The notes beneath the pieces are model-generated. The model was not told where the DNA came from. It made no database searches and saw only the letters and a program-made list of their open reading frames with translations. From Streptomyces xanthochromogenes (GTDB lineage: Bacteria; Actinomycetota; Actinomycetes; Streptomycetales; Streptomycetaceae), in the NCBI RefSeq assembly GCF_014650455.1, contig NZ_BMUZ01000006.1:1-64000 (forward strand): a stretch of DNA of 64,000 nt, written 5' to 3'. The translations under genes and the position numbers were made by a program. This document shows positions 34,284 to 43,628 of this stretch, one piece after another. Each line of letters starts with the position of its first letter. Position 1 is the stretch's first letter.

Positions 34284-35894
34284 TCAGCCGCGTGCCGCCG
34301 GAACGGCCCGCGCCGCCGCGCGGTGCAGGGACTCGGTGTCCGTGAGCTTGACGCGGGGACGCCCCTGGGCCTCGCCCGTCGCCCGCTCCTCGCGGTCTAT
34401 GGCCCGCCAGGCGTCAAGGCCCAGGGCGTTCCCCGGCGTGCCCGCGGTGGACACCGGCCTGGTGAGGCGCCCGGCGGCGAAGTCGTCCAGGAGGGATTCG
34501 ACCGTTTCGTGGGCACAGGTCTTGTTCGTCCCGATGAAGCCGGTCGGTCCCCGCTTGATCCAGCCCGCGACGTAGACGCCGGGCTCGACCCGGCCGGACT
34601 CGTGCGGGACCGTCGCGGTGTCCTCGTCGAAGGGCAGGCCGGGGACGGGCCGGGCCCGGTAGCCGACGGAGCGCAGCACCAGGCCGGTCTCCAGGGTGCG
34701 GACGTCGCCGGTGGGCCGGGCGCGGACGGTGCCGTCGCCGTCGGTGCCCAGTGTGGTGGCGGTGACGTCGAGGGCTCGTACGGAGCCGTCCCCGACGATC
34801 CGCACCGGGGCGGTGAGGAAGCGGAGCACGATGCGGCGACGGCCCTCGACCGGCGTGCGGGCGGCCAGCTCCGCCATCAGCCGGGTCTTCTCGGTGGCAT
34901 CGGCCGCGAGGTCGGCGGGCCACCCCTCGACGCACACGTCCACGTCCTTCAGGGCACTGAGCGCGAGGAGTTCGGGCACGGTGAACGCGGCCTGGGCGGG
35001 TCCGCGGCGGCCGAGGAGGACGACCTCACGGATGCGGCCGGCGCGCAGCGCGGCGAGGGCGCGGTCGGAGATGTCGGTACGGGCCAGGGCGTCGGGGTCG
35101 GCGGTGAGGACGCGGGCGACGTCGAGGGCGACATTTCCGTTGCCGATGACGACCGCGCGTTCGCAGCCGAGGTCGTGGTCGTCGTGCGCGTGGTCGGGGT
35201 GGCCGTTGTACCAGGCGACGAAGTCCGTGGCGGAGACGCTGCCGACCAGGTCCTCGCCCTCGATGCCGAGGCGCTTGTCGGTCGCGGCGCCGACCGCGTA
35301 GATCACCGCGTGGTGCTCGCGCAGCAGGTCGGCATGGGTGACGTCGGTGCCGACCTCGACCCCGAGGCGGTAGCTGAAGGCGGCCTGCGACTCGATGGCC
35401 CCGAACAGCTCCGTGACCAGCTTGGTGTCCTGGTGGTCCGGCGCGACGCCGGCCCGTGCGAGCCCGTACGGGGTCGGCAGGCGGTCGTAGACGGTGACGC
35501 GCACGCCCGAGTGGCGCAGCAACTCGTCGGCGGCGAACAGTCCGGCCGGTCCGGCGCCGACGACCGCGACCTTCAACTCACCTACGGGCAGGCGGCGTTG
35601 TCGCGGCACCACGTACATGGGGGCACGGTCGGCGTGCGCGTTCTCCCTGTAGTACGAGGCGTTCAGCTCCAGGAACGGCAACTCCGCCTCGCCGAGGGCC
35701 GTGTGGGGTTTGAGCGCGTCCACCGGGCAGGCCGTCGTGCAGGCACCGCAGTCCACGCAGGTGCGCGGATCGACGTACAGCATCTCCGTGGTCCCGAAGC
35801 CGGGCTCGCCCGGGGCGGGGTGGATGCAGTTGACCGGGCAGGCCAGCACGCAGGAGGCGTCGGCGCAGCAGGATCGGGTGACGACGTACGGCAC
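34284..35894 (-). CDS. Ferredoxin-ferredoxin NADP+ reductase fusion (FprB-like)
   Basis: The 536-aa protein starts with a bacterial ferredoxin domain (1-75), with a CCADASCVLACPVNC cluster and a CVDCGACTTACP cluster. An adrenodoxin-reductase-like flavoprotein follows, with FAD site VVGAGPAGLFAADELLR near 111, DHQDTK near 156 and NADPH site VIGNGNVALDVARVL near 247. This is the domain order of mycobacterial FprB. It is third in a same-strand run after an FMO and an AurF-like oxygenase, 67 bp from the latter, and is a natural electron donor for the diiron protein. Confidence 0.93.
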   Translation of the reverse strand: MPYVVTRSCCADASCVLACPVNCIHPAPGEPGFGTTEMLYVDPRTCVDCGACTTACPVDALKPHTALGEAELPFLELNASYYRENAHADRAPMYVVPRQRRLPVGELKVAVVGAGPAGLFAADELLRHSGVRVTVYDRLPTPYGLARAGVAPDHQDTKLVTELFGAIESQAAFSYRLGVEVGTDVTHADLLREHHAVIYAVGAATDKRLGIEGEDLVGSVSATDFVAWYNGHPDHAHDDHDLGCERAVVIGNGNVALDVARVLTADPDALARTDISDRALAALRAGRIREVVLLGRRGPAQAAFTVPELLALSALKDVDVCVEGWPADLAADATEKTRLMAELAARTPVEGRRRIVLRFLTAPVRIVGDGSVRALDVTATTLGTDGDGTVRARPTGDVRTLETGLVLRSVGYRARPVPGLPFDEDTATVPHESGRVEPGVYVAGWIKRGPTGFIGTNKTCAHETVESLLDDFAAGRLTRPVSTAGTPGNALGLDAWRAIDREERATGEAQGRPRVKLTDTESLHRAAARAVPAARG

Positions 35895-35961
35895 GGCGGG
35901 CTGGTCTCCGTTCGGGTGTTCGGCGAGAGGCGGCGCGGGGGCCTGCCCCGGCGCGCGGGCT

Positions 35962-36930
35962 TCAGTCGGTGAGCGGGGCGGGCTCGCCGCGGAAGCGGGC
36001 GGGGCGGCCGTCGATGCGCAGGGCCCGCCACAACGGCCGGGACGCCTTGTTCATCAGGCCGATGTCCTCGGCGAGCATCCGCACGTCGGAGAAGAGCTCG
36101 TGGAGCAGCTTCCGGCCGGCCTCGGACCGCCAGAAGACGTCCCTGATCACCCAGGCCGGGATGCCGACCTGCTCGGCGGACTTCCGGTCGGGAATCATGA
36201 TGACGTCGCACAGGCTGCGCATGATCAGCGGGAAGAGCACGGACAGAGCGCCGCGCCGGGCCTTGCCGAAGCGCGGGACGCGCAGGCGCAGGAACTCGTG
36301 CGCGAAGGAGATGTGGCGGGCTTCCTCCGCTATGTGGATCTGCATGATCCGCTGCGGCAGGGGATGCACCGGCTCCCCGCTGCGCAGGGCCCCCTTCTGC
36401 AGGTGGTCGATGGGCTCCTCGCCGGCCAGGATGCCGGTGAAGAACGCCTCCGGGTAGAGGGAGCCGAGCAGCGGCAGGACGCGGCTGAGCCGGCGGAACC
36501 AGCGCTTGCCGCCCTCGGCGTCCACGCCGGTGCGGTTGACCAGCTCCTGGAACATCTGGGTGTGGTGGGTCTCTTCGGTGATCTCGTGGGTGAGATACCT
36601 GAACTCCTGGTCCTGGTTGCCCAGTTGGTAGACGTAGTCCAGCGCTCCGCGCATGAGCAGGTTCTCGAACTGCATGCCCACCTTGGCGATCACCGCCCAG
36701 CGCCAGATCCCGATCCGGATCCGCGTCTCCAACGGCTGCTCCTGGTACCAGGGGTGGGCGCCGAGCGCGTCCGCCGAGGTGAGGACCCAGCGCGGGTCGC
36801 TCGGGTCGACGGCGAACTCGGGGTCGTCCCAGGCGATGTCGGTGAAGGCGTTGAAGTGGACGTTGACGGAGCCCTCGGACAGGGTCCGCAGGCGCTCGTC
36901 GTAGGCCTTCCTTGTCAGGTGCTCGGTCAT
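35962..36930 (-). CDS. AurF-like diiron oxygenase
   Basis: The 322-aa protein is close in length to AurF (p-aminobenzoate N-oxygenase). A full set of diiron ligands can be placed: Glu in QFENLLMRG near 91, E-x-x-H in TEETHHTQ near 125, Glu in LAGEEP near 177, and H/E/H in IHIAEEARHISF near 207. AurF-type enzymes oxidise arylamines or hydroxylate unactivated substrates with O2. ATG 36930 starts a gene 138 bp after an FMO and 67 bp before the FprB-like reductase. The substrate is unknown. Confidence 0.88.
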   Translation of the reverse strand: MTEHLTRKAYDERLRTLSEGSVNVHFNAFTDIAWDDPEFAVDPSDPRWVLTSADALGAHPWYQEQPLETRIRIGIWRWAVIAKVGMQFENLLMRGALDYVYQLGNQDQEFRYLTHEITEETHHTQMFQELVNRTGVDAEGGKRWFRRLSRVLPLLGSLYPEAFFTGILAGEEPIDHLQKGALRSGEPVHPLPQRIMQIHIAEEARHISFAHEFLRLRVPRFGKARRGALSVLFPLIMRSLCDVIMIPDRKSAEQVGIPAWVIRDVFWRSEAGRKLLHELFSDVRMLAEDIGLMNKASRPLWRALRIDGRPARFRGEPAPLTD

Positions 36931-37068
36931 GTTCGTCCTCGCTTGTCTGGTGGGCCGCCCCGGCGGGGGCGGAGGGACGGTGCGCGGGCCGGGCCGGGAT
37001 GCAGGGGCGGCGTGCGGAGCCGGCGTGACGGGTGCCGGGGGCGGCGCCGGGAGGCACCGGCCCGGCGG

Positions 37069-38586
37069 TCAGGCGGCGCGGGTCGGTTCCTGGGTGCCGG
37101 CCGCGGTGTCCGCGCCGGACGGGCCCGCCTTGGCGAAGCGCAGCGGGGCGTCCTCGATGGGGGCGCCGCGCAGCATGGCGCGGTCGCGGTAGTAGTTGTT
37201 CCACAGCCGCCACGGGTCGCGGGTGCCCTGGCGCGGCATGACCTTGTCGGCCCGCGCGATGTAGCCGGAGGTCAGCGCCTCGCCCATGACGGAGAATTCC
37301 GAACGGTCGGCTTCCGTTGCCACCGGGGTGGCGATGTCGTGCCCGTGGCGCCGCATGTGGTCGAGGAGGCGTGCGGTGTAGTCGGCCGCCAGGTCCGCCT
37401 TGAGGGTCCAGGAGGCGTTGGTGTATCCGATGACGAGGGACATGTTGGGCACGCCCTCCAGCAGGACGGCCTTGTAGAGCACGCGGTTGGTGACGTCCAC
37501 CGGGCTGCCGTCGACACTGAGCGCCATGCCGCCCAGGAGCCGGACGCTCAGTCCGGTGGCGGTGACGACGATGTCGGCCTTCAGCTCCTTGCCGGACTTC
37601 AGCCGGATGCCGTCGGCGGTGAACGTGTCGATGCGGTCGGTGGCGATGGCCGCCTTGCCGCTCTTGAGCACCTTGAACAGATCGCCGCCGGGGACGACGC
37701 ACAGCCGCTGGTCCCAGGGCTTGTAGCGCGGGCTGAAGTGGCGCATGTCGACGTTCTTGCCGGCCCGGGCCCGCACGAGGCCGAGCAGGAGCTTGCGGGC
37801 GAGCCGGGGGTACTTGCGGCAGAAGGCGTAACTCCCGCGCTGCAGAGCGATGTTGCGGGTACGGGCGATCTTGTGGGTCAGCCGGGCCGGGGCACGCAGC
37901 TTCTGCAGGACGGCGGTGACCGGGTCGACCTCGGGCAGGGCGAGGATGTACGTGGGAGAGCGCTGCAGCATGGTGACGCTCGCGGCGGACCCGGCCATCG
38001 CGGGGAGCAGGGTGATGGCGGTGGCGCCGGAGCCGATGACGATCACGCGCTTGCCCGTGTGGTCGAGGCCCTCGGGCCAGTGCTGGGGGTGGACGAGCGT
38101 GCCCCGGTAGTCCGCCTCGCCGGGGAACTCGGGGCGATAGGGCTCGTCGTAGTCGTAGTAGCCGGTCGCGCCGACGAGGTAGCCCGCGCTGTACGACTCG
38201 CGGCCGCCGGTGGTCTCGTCCTCCACGTCGACCGTCCACCGGCCGTCGGCGTGCGAGAAGTCGGCGCTGACGGCGCGGCGGCCGAAGCGAATGCGTTCGA
38301 GGACCCCACCGTCGGCCGCGGCGTCCTCGACGTACTGCCGGATGTCCGCGCCGCCGGCGAGAATGCGCGCCTGACGCCAGGGGCGGAAGCCGAACCCGAA
38401 GGTGGACATGTCGGAGTCGGAGCGGATGCCGGGGTACCGGAACAGGTCCCAGGTGCCGCCGACCCGGGCGCGCCGCTCAAGGACGACGACCGAGGCGCCG
38501 GGATTGTCCCGCAGGACGTGGCACGCGGCGCTGATACCGGAGATCCCGGCGCCGATGACCAGGACGTCGACGTGCTGCTGCTCCAT
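37069..38586 (-). CDS. Class B flavin monooxygenase (EthA/Baeyer-Villiger type)
   Basis: The 505-aa protein has an FAD site GAGISGISAACH near residue 11, an NADPH site GSGATAITLLPAM near 187, and the class B fingerprint G-T-x-x-H-x-x-x-W-P as YRGTLVHPQHWP near 160, with Tyr for Phe at the first position. It is the size of EthA/MymA-like enzymes, which oxygenate ketones or heteroatoms. It is the first gene of a likely FMO / AurF-like / FprB-like operon. A CRP-type palindrome lies at 38742-38759 upstream. Confidence 0.92.
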   Translation of the reverse strand: MEQQHVDVLVIGAGISGISAACHVLRDNPGASVVVLERRARVGGTWDLFRYPGIRSDSDMSTFGFGFRPWRQARILAGGADIRQYVEDAAADGGVLERIRFGRRAVSADFSHADGRWTVDVEDETTGGRESYSAGYLVGATGYYDYDEPYRPEFPGEADYRGTLVHPQHWPEGLDHTGKRVIVIGSGATAITLLPAMAGSAASVTMLQRSPTYILALPEVDPVTAVLQKLRAPARLTHKIARTRNIALQRGSYAFCRKYPRLARKLLLGLVRARAGKNVDMRHFSPRYKPWDQRLCVVPGGDLFKVLKSGKAAIATDRIDTFTADGIRLKSGKELKADIVVTATGLSVRLLGGMALSVDGSPVDVTNRVLYKAVLLEGVPNMSLVIGYTNASWTLKADLAADYTARLLDHMRRHGHDIATPVATEADRSEFSVMGEALTSGYIARADKVMPRQGTRDPWRLWNNYYRDRAMLRGAPIEDAPLRFAKAGPSGADTAAGTQEPTRAA

Positions 38587-38741
38587 CGCGGAGATCCTCG
38601 CTCTCGCTCGTGGGCACCTGGGCGGGGCAGCGGCGGGAAGCCGCTGCCGCTCGGGGCGCTGACGCTTGCTCAGACTCGTGGTGACACCCGTGCGCGTACT
38701 CGCAATTTACCTGCGACACGGCGTTTCAGATACCGCCGGTA

Positions 38742-38759
38742 ACGTGAGCTGGATCACGT
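38742..38759. promoter_or_regulatory. CRP-like palindrome upstream of the FMO operon
   Basis: acgtga-N6-tcacgt, containing GTGA-N6-TCAC, is the core of a cAMP-receptor-protein site. A second short palindrome, taccgccggta, lies at 38731-38741. Both are in the 193-bp gap between the antiporter stop and the FMO start, 145-170 bp upstream of the FMO ATG. Function is inferred. Confidence 0.45.
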
Positions 38760-38779
38760 CGACCGGGAAAGAGGCCCGC

Positions 38780-40393
38780 TCACTCCCCCACCGGAACGTG
38801 CCCCAGCAGGTGGAGTTCCTCGGTGTCGAGCCGGCCCTGCAGGCGGCGCAGCACCGTGTCGTCGATGTCGCCCGTGTCCCGCAGCCTGATGACGACCGCG
38901 CGGCGCTCGGCGAGGAGCGCGAGGCTGAGTGCCGTGTGGTCGTCGGTGAGGCGCACCGGGTGGACGGCGAGCTCCTCGGGATCGTCCGGGATCGAGGCGC
39001 AGCGCTGCGCGACCGCGTCCGCGCGCAGTTGGTGCGAGCGCAGGATCGCCTCCCGCACGGTGGGGGCCGTCTCCAGGCGGGTGGCCAGGTCCGGCAGGGC
39101 CGCGAGCGCGGACGCGAGCGCCGCGGACTCGGCGAGCCACTCCTCCCGGGCGACCGTCCGGTCGTGCGGGATCCGCGCCCAGCGCACCACCCACGGCAGG
39201 ATCAGCGCCTGCGTCATCGTCACGACGATCACCACGCCGGTGACGAAGACGATGAGCTGACGGGACGGGAACGCCGCACCGTCGTCGAGGTGGGCGGGGA
39301 CACCGAGTACCGCGGCCAGCGAGATCGACCCGCGGAACCCGGACAGGGCGCTCACGGTCAGGCGCCGGCCCGAGTACGTCGTACCGGAGGCGCGGGCGGT
39401 GCCCCTGCGGACGATCCGGAAGAACCCGGCGACGCCGAAGTAGTAGGCGAAGCGGACCGCCACGAGCGTGCCGGCCACGGCGAACCCGGTGGCGAGCGCG
39501 CGCGGGATCTCGGCGTCGCCCATCGCGCGTACCGAGTAGTCGAGTTCGACGCCGATCAGGACGAACAGGGAACCGTTGAGGAGGTAGGTGGCGACCACCC
39601 AGAAGTTCTGTGCCTGGACCCGCACCTCGGCCCGTACGGTGCGCGGACCGCTCTGGCTGAGCATGAGGCCGCACACCACGACGGCGACCACGCCCGAGGC
39701 CTCGATGTCCTCGGCGACGAGATATGCGGAGAACGGGGCGAGCAGCAACAGCACTTGGCCGCGCAGCGCGTCCGTCTGCGCCATCCGGGCCCGGAGCCAC
39801 TGCACGACCGTGCCCGTGACGAGGCCGATCAGCGCGCCGCCGCCGTACCCGAGGACGAACAGCCATCCGACGTGCGGGGCGGTGATGTGCTCCGTGCCGA
39901 CGGTCACGCCGACCGCGATGCCGTAGACGACCAGCGCCGTACCGTCGTTGAGGAGACTCTCGGCACGCAGCAGGGTGATGTCCCGGCGCGGCAGGAGCCG
40001 GGCCACGACGTTGACCGCGGTCGCGTCGGTCGGCGCGACGGCCGCGCCCAGTACCCAGGCCGGGCCCCAGCCGATCCCGAGTCCGTGCGCGACGCAGGCC
40101 ACGGACGCCGCCGAGGCGATGACCAGCAGCGTGGCGGCCAGGGCGACATCGGTGAGGTGGCGGCGGATCTCGCGCAGGGACGTGTTGAGGCTCTCCCAGG
40201 CGAGGAGCGCGGGCAGGAACAGCAACAACACGACTTCGGACGGCAGTTCCACCTTCCGCAGCGCGGGGATCAGCCCGATCAGGACGCCCATGACCATGAG
40301 CACCACGGGCGGCGCGATGCGCAGCCGGTCGCCGAGGGCGGAGCCGACCAGGACGGCGACCCCCAGCAGCACGACAAGCTCCAGACCGAGCAC
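38780..40393 (-). CDS. CPA1-type Na+/H+ antiporter
   Basis: The 537-aa protein has about 12 hydrophobic helices (1-400) and a cytoplasmic alpha-helical tail. Family signatures are the GAAVAPTDATAVNVVARLL segment and the AESLLNDGTALVVYG segment, which hold the ion-binding Asp residues, and SGFRGSISLAAVLG in a late helix. GTG 40393 follows GGGAGGA. It exchanges cytoplasmic Na+ (or K+) for protons and helps pH and salt balance. It appears monocistronic. Confidence 0.92.
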   Translation of the reverse strand: MLGLELVVLLGVAVLVGSALGDRLRIAPPVVLMVMGVLIGLIPALRKVELPSEVVLLLFLPALLAWESLNTSLREIRRHLTDVALAATLLVIASAASVACVAHGLGIGWGPAWVLGAAVAPTDATAVNVVARLLPRRDITLLRAESLLNDGTALVVYGIAVGVTVGTEHITAPHVGWLFVLGYGGGALIGLVTGTVVQWLRARMAQTDALRGQVLLLLAPFSAYLVAEDIEASGVVAVVVCGLMLSQSGPRTVRAEVRVQAQNFWVVATYLLNGSLFVLIGVELDYSVRAMGDAEIPRALATGFAVAGTLVAVRFAYYFGVAGFFRIVRRGTARASGTTYSGRRLTVSALSGFRGSISLAAVLGVPAHLDDGAAFPSRQLIVFVTGVVIVVTMTQALILPWVVRWARIPHDRTVAREEWLAESAALASALAALPDLATRLETAPTVREAILRSHQLRADAVAQRCASIPDDPEELAVHPVRLTDDHTALSLALLAERRAVVIRLRDTGDIDDTVLRRLQGRLDTEELHLLGHVPVGE

Positions 40394-40500
40394 ACGTTCC
40401 TCCCTCAGACACGGCGGTGCCCTCAACTGTGCCGTGCGCCGGTGCGGAAGCCGGCCGCGGTGACCGGGTGTCGGCCGGGACCGGCCCGCGGCCCCGGCCC

Positions 40501-41364
40501 TCAGCCCTTGCCGAAGTGCACCGCGGGGAAGGCACCCGCCGCCCTGAGGGTTCCGGCGAAGCCGCCGGCCAGTTCGGTGAGGCGTGCGGTGGCGGCCGGG
40601 CCCAGGTGGTCGTAGGGGGCGGCGTCGAGGCGGTCGGTGAGCGCCTCGGTCTCGGCGCGCAGGGCCGTGCCCTCCCGCGTGAGGCCGCCCGCCTCGTCCA
40701 GCAGGCCGCGCTCGCGCAACTGGTTCCGGGCGGCGGCCCATTGCCGCGCGGACCACCCGCGGGTCCGCATGAACAGGGCCGATGTCGGTGCCGTGCCGGT
40801 GGCGTTGTGCAGGACCAGCGCCTCGATGCCGGACAGGCCGGCGACCGCCAGGGCGGCGAGGTGGCCGTCCCCCCGGTGTTCGCGCAGCAGCGTCGCGGCG
40901 TGCCACAGGGCCAGGTGCGGTGCTTCGGGTACGGGGAGGTCGGCGTTGGCGGCGTACAGCGGTCGCGCCTCCCGGCGGCAGGCTTCGGTGGCGTGCAGCG
41001 CCAGTTCGGCCGCCTCGGTCATGTCCGGGGACGTGAGGGCCTCCTTCCCGAGCAGTCGCCGCAGCGTCCGGTCCGCGCCGCGCAGCCGTGCCGAGAGCAC
41101 CTCTTCCGGTGTGGTGGCGGTCCATGCGGCGGGGATGTGCCGCCGCACGTGCTCGTGGTTGAAGTTGTAGAACGTCGCGGTGACGGTGCCCGCGTCGACG
41201 GCACCGAGCGGTGCCGCGCGGCCCGCGAGGTAGGTCATGGCTCCGCGCTCCAGCCCGAGTGCCCCGAGTTCGTCCTCGGGCTCCGGCGCGAAGTACACGG
41301 CCGAGTGCAGGGGGCTGATGGCGTTGTGGCAGTCGCGGCCCGTGCTCGCTTCGAGGGTGGTCAT
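40501..41364 (-). CDS. SCO6745-family protein (helical HTH-like)
   Basis: The 287-aa protein matches the actinobacterial SCO6745-type family. It opens with NAISPLHSAVYFAPE, then a long helical bundle and a winged-helix-like C-terminal part (about 195-250, TRGWSARQWAAARNQLRERGLLDEAGGLT). No catalytic motif is evident and its role is not established. Adjacent, 58 bp away, is the GntR gene on the same strand, but no shared function is visible. Confidence 0.78.
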   Translation of the reverse strand: MTTLEASTGRDCHNAISPLHSAVYFAPEPEDELGALGLERGAMTYLAGRAAPLGAVDAGTVTATFYNFNHEHVRRHIPAAWTATTPEEVLSARLRGADRTLRRLLGKEALTSPDMTEAAELALHATEACRREARPLYAANADLPVPEAPHLALWHAATLLREHRGDGHLAALAVAGLSGIEALVLHNATGTAPTSALFMRTRGWSARQWAAARNQLRERGLLDEAGGLTREGTALRAETEALTDRLDAAPYDHLGPAATARLTELAGGFAGTLRAAGAFPAVHFGKG

Positions 41365-41422
41365 GCTGTGGCTCCGGTTCCGGTGATCGGGTGGGGGCGT
41401 GCGGCCGGGCGGGCAGGGCCCA

Positions 41423-42127
41423 TCAGGCTTCGTCCGCCGGTTCGTGGTGGGGGCAGTCGGTCAGCCCGTTCGCGGTCTGGGTGAGGTGCTGGGTCAGGAC
41501 CTCGGCCGCGGCGTCGGCGTCGCGGGCGAGGGCCGCGGCCTCCAGTCGGCGATGCTCAAGGGCGCCGTCCCGCTGGGGGTTGCGGTACGCCGACCAGCGG
41601 CGGGCCAGTTCGCTCGCGGTCCACATCCGGTCGAAGCTCTCCAGCAGGACGGCGTTGTCGCACCCCTCCAGCAGGGTGCGGTGGAAGAGGCGGTGGGCTT
41701 CGGCCCATGCGCCGCTGTAGTGCTCGCCCTCCTCCGGTACGTAGGCCGGGGTGCGGGCGAGACGGTGGTGGGAGGCCCGTACGCGGGCCTCCCAGTCCAC
41801 ATCGCCGCGTTCGATGGACATGCGCAGCATGACCGGTTCGATCGCCCGACGGGCCTCCGCGATCTCCTGCCAGCGGCGGTCGGAGTAGGCCGGGACCGCG
41901 AAACCGCGATTGGGCAGGCGGTCGGCGAGGCCCTCGCCGACCACTCGCACGAGCGCCTCACGCACGACGGCCAGGCTCACGCCCTGCTCTTTGGCCAGGT
42001 CCTGCGGTTTGAGGGGAGCGCCGGGGGCGTGATCCCCACGCATGATCGCCTCCCGCAGGCGTGTGTAGACCTGCTCGGAGAGCATCTGCTTCCCCGCCGA
42101 GGCCGGGGTATGGGTCGTCTGGGTCAT
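41423..42127 (-). CDS. GntR-family regulator, FadR/FCD subfamily
   Basis: The 234-aa protein has an N-terminal GntR winged helix (about 12-75, with PLKPQDLAKEQGVSLAVVREALVRV) and a C-terminal FCD domain (about 85-215) with metal/ligand-type residues around AHRLFHRTLLEGC. It is divergent from the PEBP gene, with a perfect palindrome between. Likely autoregulator and controller of the PEBP gene. Confidence 0.92.
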   Translation of the reverse strand: MTQTTHTPASAGKQMLSEQVYTRLREAIMRGDHAPGAPLKPQDLAKEQGVSLAVVREALVRVVGEGLADRLPNRGFAVPAYSDRRWQEIAEARRAIEPVMLRMSIERGDVDWEARVRASHHRLARTPAYVPEEGEHYSGAWAEAHRLFHRTLLEGCDNAVLLESFDRMWTASELARRWSAYRNPQRDGALEHRRLEAAALARDADAAAEVLTQHLTQTANGLTDCPHHEPADEA

Positions 42128-42151
42128 GACTACACAATAGACGATCCCAGA

Positions 42152-42165
42152 GATAATCGATTATC
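42152..42165. promoter_or_regulatory. Perfect 14-bp palindrome, candidate GntR operator
   Basis: gataatcgattatc is perfectly self-complementary and AT-rich in a very GC-rich surrounding. It lies 25 bp upstream of the GntR start and 127 bp upstream of the PEBP start. It probably overlaps the GntR promoter. Confidence 0.65.
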
Positions 42166-42291
42166 AGTGTTATCGTCGATCTCGATCGAGGGCGAGCGGA
42201 AGCGGACCACATCGCCTCGTGGCGCCGCTACGGCGGGACCTCCGCCGACCGCATCACCACCACCCCACGCACATCCGAGAGGGACAACACC

Positions 42292-42831
42292 ATGAGTTCC
42301 AACGACCCCTTCGCCCGCCTCCCCGAGGCGGCCGCCTTCACCGTCGTCAGCACCACCGTCACCGACGGCGGCGCCTGGCCGATCGCGCAGTACTCCGGTC
42401 TCTCCGGCGTCCCTGGCGGGAAGGACGTCTCCCCGCAGCTCTCCTGGAGCGGCGCCCCGGACGGCACCAGGAGCTACGCCGTCACGGTCTACGACCCCGA
42501 CGCCCCCACCGGGTCCGGGTTCTGGCACTGGGCGGTCGCCGACATCCCCGCCACCGTCACCGAGCTGCCCGAAGGCGCCGGCGACGAGACCGGCCCGGGG
42601 CTGCCCGAGGGCGCCTTCCAACTGCCCAACGACGCCCGCGCGGCCCGCTTCATCGGCGCGGCCCCGCCCGCCGGACACGGCCCGCACCGCTACTTCACGG
42701 TGGTGCATGCCCTCGACGTCGACACCATCGGCGTCCCCGCCGACGCCACCCCGGCCGCCCTCGGTTTCACGATGGCCGGCCATGTCCTCGGCCGCGCCGT
42801 CCTCACAGCCACCGCCGAGACGCTCGCCTGA
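42292..42831 (+). CDS. YbhB/YbcL-type phosphatidylethanolamine-binding (Raf-kinase-inhibitor-like) protein
   Basis: The 179-aa PEBP-fold protein carries the ligand-pocket signatures GGKDVSPQLSWSGAP near residue 42, DPDAPTGSGFWHW near 67 and GPHRYFTVVHALD near 127. The cellular role of bacterial homologues is not settled. There is no signal peptide. GAGAGGG precedes ATG 42292. It is opposite the GntR gene and probably regulated by it. Confidence 0.92.
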   Translation: MSSNDPFARLPEAAAFTVVSTTVTDGGAWPIAQYSGLSGVPGGKDVSPQLSWSGAPDGTRSYAVTVYDPDAPTGSGFWHWAVADIPATVTELPEGAGDETGPGLPEGAFQLPNDARAARFIGAAPPAGHGPHRYFTVVHALDVDTIGVPADATPAALGFTMAGHVLGRAVLTATAETLA

Positions 42832-42840
42832 CGGAACCCG

Positions 42841-43581
42841 TCACCAGGGCACGACGCCGGCGTCCTCGAAGAACTGGCCGGTCGGACCGTCGTCGGGCAG
42901 GGTCGCGAGTTCGATGGCGATCGCCGCTCCCTGTGCGGGGGTGCGCACGCCCTGGAAGCCGTTGAGGTCCGTCGCGACGTAGCCGGGGCAGCCGGCGTTG
43001 ATCAGGATGTTCGTGCCGCTCAGCTCCCGGGCGTACTGGAGGGTGACGGCGTTCAGGAACGTCTTCGATGGCGCGTACGCCACGGCCACCGGACCCGCCG
43101 TCCGCCCGGCGGCGGTTCCCGACTGCCGGGTGAGGGAGCCGACGCTGCTGGACATGTTCACGATCCGCGGTGAGGCGGAGCGACGCAGCAGCGGCATCAT
43201 CGCGTTGGTGACGCGGATGACACCGATCACGTTGGTCTCCACGACCGTTCGGATGATCGCGGGATCGACCCGGGTGGGCTCCTGCGGCATGTCGCCGGCG
43301 ATACCGGCGTTGTTGACGAGCACGTCGAGGCGCCCGGCCCGTTCCTCGATCAGCCGTGCGGCGGCGTCCACGCTCGCGTCGTCCGTCACGTCCAGCGGTA
43401 CTCCGAACGCGTCGACGCCGGCCGCCCGCAGCCTCTCCACCGCGGCCTCGCGGCGCTGATCGTGGCGGGCGCCGACGCCGACGCTCCAGCCGAGGGCACC
43501 CAGGCCCGCGGCGATCTCGTAACCGATTCCCTTGTTCGCGCCGGTGACCAGCGCGGTCGTTCGTCCGCTCATGGGAACCAT
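42841..43581 (-). CDS. Short-chain dehydrogenase/reductase
   Basis: A 246-aa classical SDR with NADP site TGANKGIGYEIA near residue 12, NNAG near 86, catalytic Ser near 140 (NMSSSVGSL) and YxxxK as YAPSK near 166. It resembles carbonyl-reductase-type SDRs. ATG 43581 has GGGAG upstream; ATG 43572, three codons later, is also possible. It is divergent from the LysR gene across a palindrome and is its probable target. Confidence 0.92.
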   Translation of the reverse strand: MVPMSGRTTALVTGANKGIGYEIAAGLGALGWSVGVGARHDQRREAAVERLRAAGVDAFGVPLDVTDDASVDAAARLIEERAGRLDVLVNNAGIAGDMPQEPTRVDPAIIRTVVETNVIGVIRVTNAMMPLLRRSASPRIVNMSSSVGSLTRQSGTAAGRTAGPVAVAYAPSKTFLNAVTLQYARELSGTNILINAGCPGYVATDLNGFQGVRTPAQGAAIAIELATLPDDGPTGQFFEDAGVVPW

Positions 43582-43628
43582 GCTGCTCCCGAACGCCGAC
43601 CGGGGTCCAAGACCGATGCGGTGGGCGA

